Shown here: one piece after another, positions 1-9,450 of the stretch
Numbering within the stretch: the first letter of the stretch is position 1
Layout: every line of letters begins with the position of its first letter
Assembly (NCBI GenBank): GCA_021401465.1
Contig: JADDMT010000159.1
Coordinates: 1-56,135 of the forward strand
Origin: Teratosphaeria epicoccoides
Taxonomy: Eukaryota; Ascomycota; Dothideomycetes; Mycosphaerellales; Teratosphaeriaceae
Direction of reading: 5' to 3'
DNA length: 56,135 bases
The notes under the pieces: model-generated
Seen by the model: only the letters and a program-made list of their open reading frames with translations
What the model was told of the DNA's origin: nothing
Databases searched by the model: none
Program-made: the position numbers and the translations under genes

Positions 1-150
1 AGTTAGGAGCTTCGTGCTTAATCTCAATTCAATCCTCTCTTGCTTAGAGGAGAGTCAGTTACAAGGTCAACTGCCATTGTCGATATTCTTCATAGCTCCT
101 AAGTCTAACACCTAGTCACCTTCCTGCCATCGGCACCTACCCTTATGACA
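1..150 (+). repeat. Family A LTR, 3' part (cut by window edge)
   Basis: The stretch matches the 3' two-fifths of the A-family LTRs at 17504-17870, 20218-20659 and 26701-27142. It has the same run AGTTAGGAGCTTCGTGCTTA, the same TTACAAGGT block and the terminal TTATGACA. It ends at 150, where copia sequence resumes, so an A LTR (solo or the end of a full element) sits in the copia relic. The left half and target duplication lie outside the window. Confidence 0.85.
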
Positions 151-1032
151 TTAATATACGGTCTATCTTGTCTATTATGTAGTTAGAGTTAGAGTATCCT
201 TCTAGTATTCTCTAACCCTTTGCTACATAGATAATCCTAAGGTCCTTTATTAAGCGCATGTACCTTCCTAGCTACTTTAGAGCTTGCTAGTAATGCTAAG
301 CTAGGTGTAACATGTATTAGCTTAGTCTTCTAAGCGTAAAGGCGATGTCTAGTTAGGTCAGAATGCCTATGTATATCTATCTCCTAATACCCTCCTAGTA
401 CTCCTTGCGATTTACTCTAATGTCATTAGGCCCTAATAGTCTAGTCGCATCATAGCTGTCTATTAGCAACTAGGTTAGGACAGCGCTTTCCTTGCTCATT
501 ATGGGCCTTTCTAGAACCTTGTTAATATAGTAGGTCTAATCTAGTTACAAGGTACCTGCCTTTTAGTCTCTAACTATCCTGACGTTTAGCAGATGTGTTG
601 CCTTACCTAGGTCCTTAATCTTGAAGAATGTCGTAAACTTGCTCTTAAACTAATTCACATTGCCTATACTTTTAGCTCTAATCGTAATGTTATTAACATA
701 GACTAAAATCATTAGCTTTCAGGTGATATAGACAAAAAGGCAGGGGTCTGCCTTACTCTAACGAAAGCTAATCTTCTTGATCTTTCCCTTGTAAAGCTAG
801 TACTAGTCTTAGGCTACTTGCTTTAAGCCATACAGACTTTTTAGTAGCTTTAACACTTTGCTAGGGTTAACCTTTATACCTAGTAGAGCTTGCATCAGAA
901 TGCGTTCCTTTAGGACTAACTTAGTAAAGGTATTGTTAACATTAACCTAGTATAACTCCTAGTTACTTATGCAGACTACAACCATAAAAATCCGGATAGT
1001 ATTATGTCTAACTATTAGAGTAAAGGTGTCCT
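151..1032 (-). pseudogene. Ty1/copia reverse transcriptase fragment
   Basis: Read on the minus strand, this gives a copia-type RT. An F-K-D-T-F-T-[P/L]-I-V-R block opens it near 1030, the K-S-L-Y-G-L-K-Q motif lies near 800-850, and the catalytic box lies at about 689-703, where Y-V-D-D now reads Y-V-N-N (two G-to-A changes). The frame has stops at former Gln/Trp codons. The part towards 151 should be the RT end and RNase H region, but I cannot follow it cleanly. It begins abruptly at about 1032 against D3 and is interrupted at 150 by an A LTR, so gag, integrase and its own LTRs are missing. The family call is firm from the motifs; the exact ends are approximate. Confidence 0.75.
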
Positions 1033-1035
1033 TAA

Positions 1036-2594
1036 ACGCATTAGACCTTCTTTATGTCCTTGTAGAAGCTATGTGCGTCATGCATCCTTACTATAGGAAC
1101 TTCGCCTATAGAGCCATAGAACTAATTATTAGTAGCTCTATTAACAACGACTCCCTGCTTGTAGCGCTAAGGGCGGCTAAGTAGGAGCTCCTTATTAGGA
1201 ACGTCTTTAGCGTAGAAGACTTCGTTAGTCTCGCGTACTTCTCCTAAGGAGTCTACGAGTTAGAGGCGTATGTTATACGCACCTTAAGCTGCTACGCCTT
1301 CGCCTTAAAAGGACTTCATAGTAGGCAGCAGGGCTCCTAGGATCGGCTTTAAACTAAGCCGTACGATTACCGGCTAGGGTATCACGTTAACCTCCGCAAG
1401 GTCGTCTAACATATAGTCTACTAGCTTAAGCGAGCTATTAACTCGGACTATACCGGATAGGCGCTAGGCAGGCCACGAGTCTACACTATTAGCGACAGAC
1501 AGCTTAGATACCCGCGGTAGCTACTCGGTTGTCTTAGGCTTGTCCTTCTTTTGCCTCCCCTCTAGGGAGATTTTAGACACCTTACTTACCTTCTTCCTAT
1601 TACTTCGTTTAGGGTAGCAAGCTGCCTACTTCTCCCTCGCTCTACAGATGTAGTAGCTGCTTAGAGGCTTCTCGCTACTATCTTTAGGCTTAGAGGGCTT
1701 GCTCCTCTAGAATAAACTACCGCGTTAGGCGTGACCCTTAGGGCGCTTGTAATAGCGGCCCTTTAGTAGGTCCTTAGGGCTTAAACGCTTATTATCCTTG
1801 CCGCCTGATTTCCTATTTCGCTTCAAGGTAATCTCTATACGTGTCGCAAGGGACACAAGGTCTTGCTAAGTTATTAGAAGTTCATGAAAAGTCATGATTA
1901 TGTTCTAAAGATCGTCATCAAGTTTGACGAGTAGGTACTACACGCGTTACGTCTTAGTATAGGGTAGCAACTGTCCCTCAAGTATAGCGAGGAGGGTAGC
2001 AAAGCTAGAGGTTATTTGTCCCTTCCTCTACTTAGCCTTCTTATACTCGACAGACATAGTAAGGGCATAGTTACCTAGATCCTCGACCTAGTCGACATAG
2101 AACTAGCGAAAGTCTGCCTATGTATATATTCTATCGTAGACCCGCATAAGGTCATACTACTTATGCTAATTGTTACGAGGTTCCTTATCCTCCTCGAGCT
2201 ACATCACACTAAAGGCAACTCGTTTACCCTCTATAGAATATCCGCGTAGGTTAAGCACGAAAACTGCCTTACACGCCTGCAAGAAAGTTCGAGCCTCCTT
2301 CAAGGTGTCTCCCTTAAACGGCTTCAGGTTACGTGCGTTACGACTGCCTCCTAGTTAGCCTACTATGGCCCCGAATTTAGGCACTAGATTTGCAGGCACA
2401 TACAGAGGGTCTGCACCTACTAGGGAGTTACCTTTACAGGTCCCTAGCGTGAAATCCCGCTAGATTTCTTCGTCTGCTAGTTTATTAGTACTACTTATAG
2501 CGACGTCTTCGTCGTCCTCGCCGTTGTCGCTGCTAGAAGGGGTACGGCTCTAGCTCTAGTTCGCAAGGTAGTTTGCGACCTAATTAACAATCAT
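1036..2594 (-). pseudogene. D3 gag and start of pol (RIP-mutated, truncated)
   Basis: The minus-strand frame opens with ATG at 2594, matching the D1 start at 40572 (M-I-V-[D/N]). It continues through an acidic Ser/Asp-rich N-terminus, a capsid-like gag region, the CCHC zinc knuckle region and the start of the aspartic protease. Frame and length follow D1, but TAG and TAA codons interrupt it repeatedly. It is cut off at about 1036, before RT. Short open stretches in other frames (for example 969-1184 and 2170-2358 on the plus strand) are not genes. Confidence 0.7.
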
Positions 2595-2868
2595 GGCTAC
2601 AAGGGCTAGGTCGATAGTTAGGGTTAGCTATAGTCCCTATATAGGGGGTCTATTACCTTATTTGCTACGTGATTAGCCTCTAGTAGAACTGTCGCTTAAT
2701 ATAGTGTCGCTTATAGGGGGTGCTTCTGCGGGCTAGTTACTTAGGCTAGCTTTGCTATTACGGGCGCTTAGGATAGCGCTTACTACGCGTTAGTTGCGAG
2801 TTCGTAGTACTCTAGACATATTATAGTATTCTCTACTAGACTACAAAGCAGGGAGGAGAAAGCAGAAC

Positions 2869-3227
2869 TAATATAGATATATATGCTATATGATATGAAA
2901 ATATCTTGTAGTATGACAGAGTAATCCGACCTTTCTATAGGTATAAGATAGTACTACTTTCTGCTTATTGCAGAGGTAGCGCTAGAGGTACTTATAACCC
3001 CTGACGCCCCTTAATAAGGGAAAGCATGTCTAAGCCTATCCCTATAGGGGTATCGTAGGGTTAGCGACATAGAGGCATCCTATGTTAACTATTAATCCTA
3101 CTTAGACGACATACAAGCTAACGTATGTATAAAGGACCCCTTGCTATGTATAGTAGGGTTACTATATACTAAGGGCAGACATTAGAACCTATGCGGCTCT
3201 AATAGCCCCCTAGTATTAACTATATTA
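2869..3227 (-). repeat. D3 5' LTR (inverted)
   Basis: The 359 bp match, in reverse complement, the 360-bp D LTRs at 39938-40297, 47747-48106 and 49856-50215. It starts here as TAATATAG and ends TATATTA; the D consensus is TGATAC...TATTA, with the last base pairs altered by RIP. Beyond 3227 the sequence is not part of family D. Confidence 0.85.
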
Positions 3228-3312
3228 CCTACATAGCTAAAAGGCTTAGTAATTAGTCCTGTAACAGGGCTGATTACAGTTAGCTACATATGCACACATA
3301 CTACAACCTAAG

Positions 3313-3435
3313 AAATATCCGTAAGGTCACGTGACACTAAGCCTGCAGCTAGCACCTATATGTCTAGGATCTCAAATATCCGCAAGGTCATGTGACGCCA
3401 AGCCTGTAGCTTGCGCCTATACGTCTAGCATATCA
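3313..3435. repeat. 61-bp tandem repeat, two copies, with E-box palindrome
   Basis: Two direct copies (3313-3373 and 3374-3435) share AAATATCCG[T/C]AAGGTCA, then GTGAC, then CCTATA[T/C]GTCTAG. The first contains the perfect palindrome GTCACGTGAC (3326-3335); the second has one C-to-T change. The preceding 3228-3312 holds no readable gene. A TGTAACAGGG at 3260 could start a degraded LTR, which I cannot confirm. The repeat may be the U3 enhancer of an LTR belonging to element E, since E coding begins just after it. Confidence 0.6.
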
Positions 3436-3445
3436 GATACTTCTT

Positions 3446-5413
3446 AAAGAAGATAAACAGTACTAAGAGGAACTATGACACTTATAACTAAGAGCTTCTT
3501 AGCATTGTTGCTACCTTTAAGCACTTCTAATACTACCTTAAGGGCGCTACCTACATAGTAGAGGTCTTATTAGACTATGCGAACCTCTAATAGTTCATGA
3601 CGACTAAGAAGCTGTCCTGCTAGTAGGTATAGTAGGCTAAGTAGCTTTCTACCTTAGACATTTAGATCGCGTACAGGCTAGGAGGTTAGAATAGAGCCGC
3701 AGATGCCCTTAGCTGTCGCCCTAACATAGAAGATAAGGAGCATAGCGGCTAATAGGTCCGCGGCAATAATGCGAGCAGGCCTCTAAGGGCTCTTTAGTTA
3801 GTCTTTACGCTAGAACAGGCCGCTCTAGCCTAGGCTTATCTAGTTGCGGCCATTTCTAGTTAGACGCTAGAAGATCTAATCCGCAAGGCTAATCTCATAA
3901 ATGAACAGGCCTAAAAGGTTATATCCGTACTAGAGAGCGAGGACCCGCTACTATAGGCCTACTAATAGGGCTATAGTAAGAGCCTCCTTATATACAAGGG
4001 CCGCCTCTACGTTCCTAAGGGAGCTGGCTATCTTGTAGTACTACATTAGTACTACGATAGACCTCTAGCTAGACACTTTAGCTTCGCACGTACCCTAGAA
4101 CTAGTACTACGTGACTACTACTAGCCCTAGCTACACTAGTATGTTAAGGACTTCATATATACCTGTTAAGCTTACGCTAGGGCAAAGCTAAAAAGACACT
4201 AGCTATACGGCCTACTATATGCAGAGCCGCTATTACTAATCCTATAGACGGATCTAACCCTAGACTTTATTACTAACCTGCTACCTAGCTGTCTATTAGG
4301 GCAGGTATATGACTCTATACTAGTAGTAGTTAACTATTACACTAAAATGGTCATTACGTCCCGTGCTAGAAGGATATAACAGCAGAATGTCTCGCGGACA
4401 TGTTCCTTAGGAAGATAGTGTAACTGCATAGGGTACTAGCTACCTTAACCTCTAATCGCAGGCCTATACTAACCTCTAAGTTTTAGTTAACAGTATGTTT
4501 CTACCTTAGAGTCTAGTAAAAGCTAAATACTACGTTCTACCTGTAGACAGACAGACAAACAGAGTAGCAGAACTAGACGCTAGAGTAGTACCTACGTACA
4601 TACTGTAACTTCAAGTAGGAGAACTAGTCCTACTTGCTGTCTACAGCGGAATTTACGTATAATAACAGCTAACATGTAGCTACGAGAGTTACACTATTCT
4701 AAGCGAACTAGCTCTAGGATCCGAGGAGGGCAGCCTAGCCTAAAATAGTCTGAACGGCAGGTAACTTGGCCTAGGCAGAGGAGCTAGTATGTGAAATGCT
4801 AGCAGCTTAGTAGAGTATGAGGGAGCGGCTTACTAAGGCGAAGTAGTTGCAGGCAAAGCACTATAACTAGCGTTATACTAACGTGTCCTTTGCTATTAGG
4901 GACAAAGTATATCTCTTAACAGCTAACATTAAGGGCATGCGGCCTAGCAAGAAGCTAGATTACAAGTAGATTAGGCTATACAAGGTCCTAAAGGTAGTAA
5001 ACAGAGTAGCCTATACCTTAGACTTGTCTAGTAACATGTGTATCTACCCTACCTTCTACGTATCGCTCCTTAAGCTAGCTACTAATAGCCTGCTCTAGGC
5101 TAGACCGTAGTCAGAATAGTAGAGATTTAAGGCAGATGCGGACGACATGTACGAAGTAGACTACATTAAGGAGAAACAGGTTAATAAGTTTAGTGATTAG
5201 TCCTACCTAGTATCCTAGAAGGGGTATAGTAGTAAAGAGGATACCTAGGAACTAGCGGTGCATATTAGCAAGGCGGCCATAGACGCTTTTAAGAAGAAGT
5301 TAGGCACATGTCGTCCCCCTTAGGGCAAGAACAAGCAGGTAGGGGCACCTTGTTACTAGGGTGCCTAGAGTGCGACTAAACAGGCTAGACTAGACTAGGC
5401 GAGCAGGGATTAA
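3446..5413 (+). pseudogene. E pol fragment: RNase H, integrase, chromodomain
   Basis: The end of RNase H is readable at about 3471-3620 (N-Y-D-T-Y-N-*-E-L-L-A-I, then F-M-T-T-K-K-L-S). Integrase follows, with a D-F-I-T-N-L block near 4260 that holds the first catalytic Asp. A C-terminal chromodomain lies at about 5156-5280 (Y-L-V-S-*-K-G-Y and E-D-T-*-E), where both stars sit at conserved Trp positions changed to TAG. The frame shifts once in integrase near 4380, and stops are otherwise TAG/TAA. TAA at 5411-5413 in the chromodomain frame is the likely original end. Chromodomains in this group of elements are thought to direct integration to heterochromatin. Confidence 0.75.
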
Positions 5414-5548
5414 ACACAAGTATAGCAGACAGCTAAAGGTTACAGCTATCTACTATTAGCAGGACTTTAAACAATAACAGGGGCTAGGCCGCCCTAGTCT
5501 AGGCTAGATATATGCTAATCCGCACCTAGCCAAGATTCCCTAGTACTC

Positions 5549-6523
5549 TTACTAGCTGTCTAGCCCTGCCTAAACTACACTCGCATTACTTACGCCCAGA
5601 CCGTACCAGATTAGTCCGTTCTAGACTAGACTACCCTAGTCGCTGTCCTTATCGTCCTCATGACTCTCGTTTAGGGCCCTACCCTCTAACTTGCGAGTAG
5701 TTAGGACGAGAAGCATGCCCTAGAGGTCGGACTTAGGCCTACTGTTCTTTATCTTACTAACACGGGCCGAGATGTTCTAGAGCGAGGTCGCTATCTCCGC
5801 GATGCGCCTATTACTAATCCGCTTAATGTCCTCAAGGCGCTTACTAGCCAAAGTGTCCTTAATTAGGAACTTTAAGCCCTTAAGCTTCTAGATAGGGTTA
5901 GTACGGACTAGCTTAGATTAAAAGAGACCTAACACTTACATTTAGGGTTAGAGCACTCCTGTTACGAACGCGCTTTGCTACCTTCTTGCCAGATTAGTCC
6001 TACCTCTCCTGCCTAAGGTGCTACGACAAGCTGCCCTTGCCACGAAGGGTGTTACCTAGCTCCCTACAATCTAGTTAGCTCTATTCTAGGGCAGAGTGCC
6101 CTAGTCTAGCACTTACAGAATTGTAGTGCCCGCGATCTTCCTAATACGGCGCATAATAGCCTCCTTCTTGTCATCGCTAGCATCATTAGCTAAGGCTTCG
6201 ATCTTGTAGCGCATACCCTTCTACTTGTCCTCCTTTAAGGCCGGGAGCTATTAGAGTTAGCTATAGTGCACCGAACTAGACTAGAATAGACTAGATTAAC
6301 CTACCTAGAAGTAGTCCTTGCTACTTAGGCAGTTGCTGCAGTTAGGGGTGATGCTAGTAGGGACAGGCTTGTGCATAATAGGGCAGAGCTTCTTAATGTT
6401 AGCCAGGTTAGGGTCCTCGTAGCAGCTGTAGCACAGATTAGCTAGGAATGAGGAAGTAGTCTCTAGATCGTAGTTGTACTCCTTACGCACGACCTCGGCG
6501 GCTAATCTCTTCCTATTTGCCAT
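5549..6523 (-). pseudogene. E antisense accessory gene, 4 exons (Cys-rich, charged)
   Basis: The gene starts with ATG at 6523-6521 on the minus strand. Exon 1 is 6523-6305, and introns lie at 6304-6248 (GTAGGT...GCTAAC...TAG), 6116-6064 (GTAAGT...GCTAAC...TAG) and 5939-5888 (GTAAGT...TACTAAC...TAG). Exons 2 to 4 are 6247-6117, 6063-5940 and 5887 to about 5549. Removing the introns gives one frame of about 263-271 codons; the final stop could be TAG 5572-5570 or TAA 5551-5549. Residues 31-66 hold C-x2-C, a single Cys, then C-x2-C. The C-terminal half is Lys/Arg/Glu-rich and likely helical. At least nine internal stops (eight TAG, one TAA) and no TGA mark it as RIP-inactivated. It lies tail-to-tail with pol, about 135 bp away. 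Function is unknown; a zinc-binding, possibly DNA-binding, protein is an inference. Confidence 0.65.
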
Positions 6524-6886
6524 CGTATTAGACTAGTTCAGGCTAGACAGATTCGTTTATAGTTAGGTTGTAGGACTCTAGGACTACATGCTACTATTAG
6601 CACCTAAATTGCCCGAACTGCTACAAAATAGACTAGACTAGATTAACCTGTCCTATTCTTGCTAGCCTATAGATTTCGCACTTCACTTACTAATTAGAGG
6701 TAGATGTAGGTTAGAAGGTTTAGAATTAAACTTCAAGTTCTTTTGATATTATTAGTATGACTTATTACTAGCGACTTCCCCTTTAGGACTAGTTACCGCT
6801 GCTAAGTTCTATACCTTGCTACTACCTTATACCTATATTAGTTGTGTATTTTGACACTATCATGCGGGTTTCGAGGACAAAACCTA
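6524..6886. other. E non-coding segment between antisense gene and PPT
   Basis: About 360 bp lie upstream of the antisense gene start and before the polypurine tract. I see no gene on either strand. By position it should hold the promoter of the antisense gene, but I recognise no definite TATA box. Confidence 0.4.
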
Positions 6887-6905
6887 GGGGAGGGGGGGGG
6901 GGAAA
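6887..6905 (+). promoter_or_regulatory. E polypurine tract (plus-strand primer)
   Basis: A purine run, AGGGGA, eleven G and AAA, ends right before TGTTAGG. It has the position and composition of the polypurine tract that primes plus-strand DNA synthesis next to a 3' LTR. The uninterrupted G11 is unusual and could form a quadruplex. Confidence 0.75.
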
Positions 6906-7202
6906 TGTTAGGACTACCTCTACACATCCCTATAGAATCTACCTACTAACTTACTAGCCCTGACTAGCCTAGCATGGCGTGATCCGGCCGGGGTCGTCCC
7001 TATTAGGGCTAGCCCCGACTGGCCTAGCATGGCGTGATCTGGCTAGGTTCGTCCCTATTAGGGATTGCCTAGCCTAGGCATAGTAAGGGGACTCCTTAAT
7101 CCCCCTGACTAATCCTACTTCCTTCTCTATCGATTCGAGTAGTCCTACTATAGACCTATAGTCTGTACTTTAGCTAGCCTACACTAGTCTTATTATCTTA
7201 CA
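6906..7202 (+). repeat. E 3' LTR with internal 55-bp duplication
   Basis: It begins TGTTAGGACTAC directly after the polypurine tract and is tentatively ended at TTACA (7202), where similarity to the D antisense gene begins. Inside it, 6962-7016 and 7017-7071 are direct 55-bp copies sharing CTAGCATGGCGTGATC. No second E LTR is present, so the right boundary is not proven. Confidence 0.55.
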
Positions 7203-7437
7203 CTCTAACCATGAATTAGCTATAGGCTAAGTACCGCAAGGTACTTGCCTACCTGCTTAGCGCTCTCTCGTGCTTTACTATAACCGCAAACTACTTACAT
7301 AGCAGTGTTTGCTTTGACTCTCTACTAACAGGCAAAAACATTTGCCTAGGTCTAATCGCAGACTTAGTCTAGAAGATCTTAAAGGTGCTAACCGTTAGGG
7401 TCGAGACCTTTGCTATTATGAAGGGCAAGGCCCTAAG
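7203..7437 (+). pseudogene. Stand-alone fragment of the D-type antisense gene
   Basis: About 235 bp on the plus strand match the middle of the D antisense ORF (D2 at about 51362-51590), including A-Y-L-L-S-A-L-S-C-F-T and the F-D-S-L-L-[T/I]-G-[K/E]-N block. Similarity stops at both ends. It is not attached to D gag-pol or a D LTR; it lies between the E LTR and element C. It is either a remnant of another D-like element or a related accessory gene carried by another family. TAG codons break the frame. Confidence 0.6.
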
Positions 7438-7657
7438 TCCTTAGTATAGGCTAAGGCCTATACGCGACCCCTAACAAGGGACAAGGCTAGCTATAAAGGA
7501 CTAGATAGCTAGCACATAGTCCTTCTCTTCCTATCGTACTTGTTAAATACTACATGAACCCTTGTGTACATGCTATCTACCTATGACATTAAGTACAATT
7601 AATTTCACTATAGAAGGGCTGTCCCCTAGCTAATCGACCCTAGTGTCTAAAGGGTCT
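7438..7657 (+). other. Leader or degraded 5' LTR region of element C
   Basis: The stretch before the C gag start holds no gene. A CTATAAAGG near 7488 resembles a TATA box and CTATGACATTAAG near 7583 resembles an LTR end. No matching 3' LTR is seen, because the right end of C is interrupted by A1. The assignment is by position only. Confidence 0.3.
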
Positions 7658-8815
7658 ATGAATGAAGAAGCGTTAGCAGAAATGCGTCGTGTTGTCAAAG
7701 GAATGCATGCCTAATAACAGCAGATTATAGCCAAGCTAACTACTACGCGAGCTACGTTAAATGAATCAGAGTCCTAGTAGCGACAGGGCACAGGCGCCCT
7801 GTTAGAGGAGCTGCTAAAAGCTCTCGCAGACATGCTAGCTATAGTAACGCGCGCGAACTCTAGCATAGAACTAACAGGGCCCCGAGAGTAGAGGCTACTA
7901 ACATAGGACAGGAAGGCCGAATTGTTTAGGGACTACCTACTCTAGATAAGGAGTTTGCTTAGAGCGCGCTCTAGGACAAAGGCCCTAATAAGCGCGGATT
8001 ATTACTAGAACATAATCTACGACACCCTCCCTACTCGCTAGCGCGCTCGGATGCGCTACTTCTAGGAGAAAGGAGGCCCGGATAGAGACAAGGACTCTTA
8101 AGCTTTCTTTGCGTAACTTAAGGCTATGTTTGCGGATAGTAATAAGACAGCGAAGGCTCTAGAATAGCTTACGAACCTTCGACACGTAGCAGGCTAGCTA
8201 TAGCACAAGTACTAGCTAGAATTTGACAGACTCCTGCTGTTAGTAGGAGGGGACTAGTAGATAGATGACGCAAAGATCAGATACCTCAAGAATTCGTTTT
8301 TGAACCCTATAAGGATATACATAGCAAACGTAAGAGATAGGGAGGACTACTACGCGTTTGCAGAGAAGGTCGAGAGAGTCACGACAAACTCCGAGGCTAC
8401 CGACTAGTTCAAGGCGGCCTATAGGAGGTAGTTAAGAGAGAAGAACAAGGACTCTAAGGGGATTTCCATAGTTACTATGTAGGTGCCTAGCCCTAGAATT
8501 AGGTCTCGAGTAGACGTAGACAGAGATACGGTTATAGCACTAACTTGTACTATAGGAGACTGCCCTAATAGCAGGGGACCCCGACAGAATAGCGGGGGAA
8601 AACAGCGTGCTAAATAGGTAGAAGCTACTAAAAGAGAGAGACGCTAGGAGAATAACCTATGTTACTACTATAGAGCGTCTAGACACTAGGTTAAGGGGTA
8701 TCCCTACGCTCTAGCTATACCCCTAGCCTAGATTAACGCGACCCGGGTGTTACTATTACTAGAGGACAGTTAGGAGACAGAGGAATCTAGGAAGAAAGAC
8801 TCGGGAAAAGATTAA
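7658..8815 (+). pseudogene. C gag (nucleocapsid CCHC present, mutated)
   Basis: One frame of 386 codons from ATG 7658 to TAA 8813-8815 can be followed without an indel, although TAG/TAA interrupt it. It begins M-N-E-E-A-L-A-E-M-R-R. The middle has the charged helical look of a retroelement capsid. Near residue 335 (8660-8702) the CCHC zinc-knuckle spacing C-x2-C-x4-H-x4-C is kept, but the second and third Cys are now Tyr (TAC/TAT), as RIP of TGC/TGT would give. Gag would package element RNA. A separate gag stop before protease sets C apart from B and D. Confidence 0.7.
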
Positions 8816-9110
8816 CTCCTGCTTAGTGTTAAGAAGTAGGAGTAACAAAAGCATTAGTAGAAGGATAGGAAAGAGTTAATAGATCTATAGATAGGAACCT
8901 AATTTATACTAACGTAGTCCTTAGAAATAATACTAGGACATTAGCTCTCATTAATGAAGGGTGCTAGTACTACGCTACAATTAATAGAGACCTAGCAAAA
9001 GGCCTTAGTTTAAGCTTAATAAGCAAAGAGTTACGTATAGCGAGGGGCGTAATAGCGTCAATGCGAGACTCTGTAGTAGAAGGAGTAGATAGAAATCAAG
9101 GGGTTCTAGC
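8816..9110 (+). pseudogene. C pol, first part: protease region
   Basis: The readable block R-T-L-A-L-I-N-E-G-C (about 8935-8965) and a following I-N-R-D-L-A segment resemble the start of the retropepsin domain in fungal gypsy elements, where the catalytic Asp of A-L-I-D would now be Asn. The reading breaks at 9110, where B1 is inserted, and pol resumes at 15904. Confidence 0.6.
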
Positions 9111-9316
9111 AATTACTAGACAGCCGAGCTGAAGGCTTATTCGGTCGTGCTAAGGAGCTAAGCCGCACGTGACATACGCAGGCGCATCTCATGCGCTTCG
9201 CAGAAGAATTAAAGAAGGTTAGTAATTAGTTTTTAGACCTTACCCTATTATTAGGAATAGAGGCTCTATATGCTGCTACATTCCTACGTATCGATTACTA
9301 GTCGCATACTATATCA
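9111..9316 (+). repeat. B1 5' LTR
   Basis: It matches the 3' LTR at 15698-15903 over 206 bp. The 3' LTR begins TGATACTAGA and this copy ends ACTATATCA, a TGATA...TATCA inverted terminus. The CACGTGAC motif is at 9166-9173. The first bases here (AATTACTAGA) are altered. Confidence 0.85.
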
Positions 9317-9450
9317 ATTCTAATTACTCTACCCTAGTTGTAGCCTATAGAGTACTTACAATAACCGGTATTCCTGCCCCTAGCCAAGCAGGCTACACGC
9401 CTGCTCGTACCTAGCATTAACGTAACGGCTAGCTAGGAGAAGGAGAGGAC

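Larger units (their letters stand above)
1033..3227 (-). mobile_element. D3: truncated Ty3/gypsy element of family D, inverted
   Basis: This is the reverse complement of the first 2.2 kb of element D1 (39938 to about 42130): LTR, leader, gag and the start of the protease region. It stops abruptly near 1033 against copia sequence, with no pol, accessory gene or second LTR. The same part of element D2 ends the window at 55825-56135, so two D copies can be compared directly there. The abrupt end suggests a deletion or recombination rather than a normal insertion, because no LTR terminus is found at 1033. Confidence 0.85.
3436..7202 (+). mobile_element. E: 5'-truncated Ty3/gypsy chromovirus with antisense gene
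   Basis: The element keeps RNase H, integrase and chromodomain on the plus strand, then a convergent spliced gene on the minus strand, a polypurine tract and a 3' LTR. The 5' LTR, gag, protease and RT are missing, and RNase H starts abruptly at about 3440. Family E differs from A, B, C and D in LTR and chromodomain sequence. The layout pol / antisense gene / PPT / LTR is the same as in A, B and D. Confidence 0.75.

Noticed and set aside
969..1184. 71-codon plus-strand open frame
   Set aside because: It lies across the junction of the reverse copia RT and reverse D3 gag, both of which read on the other strand; it is a shadow.
2170..2358. 62-codon plus-strand open frame
   Set aside because: It is antisense to the D3 gag capsid region and is not kept as an open frame in D1.
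3313..3435. Short direct repeats as a possible CRISPR array
   Set aside because: There are only two adjoining 61-bp copies without unique spacers, in fungal retroelement DNA.
6892..6902. G11 run as an assembly or sequencing artefact
   Set aside because: It sits exactly at the polypurine tract before TGTTAG, where a purine run is expected, though its exact length may be uncertain.
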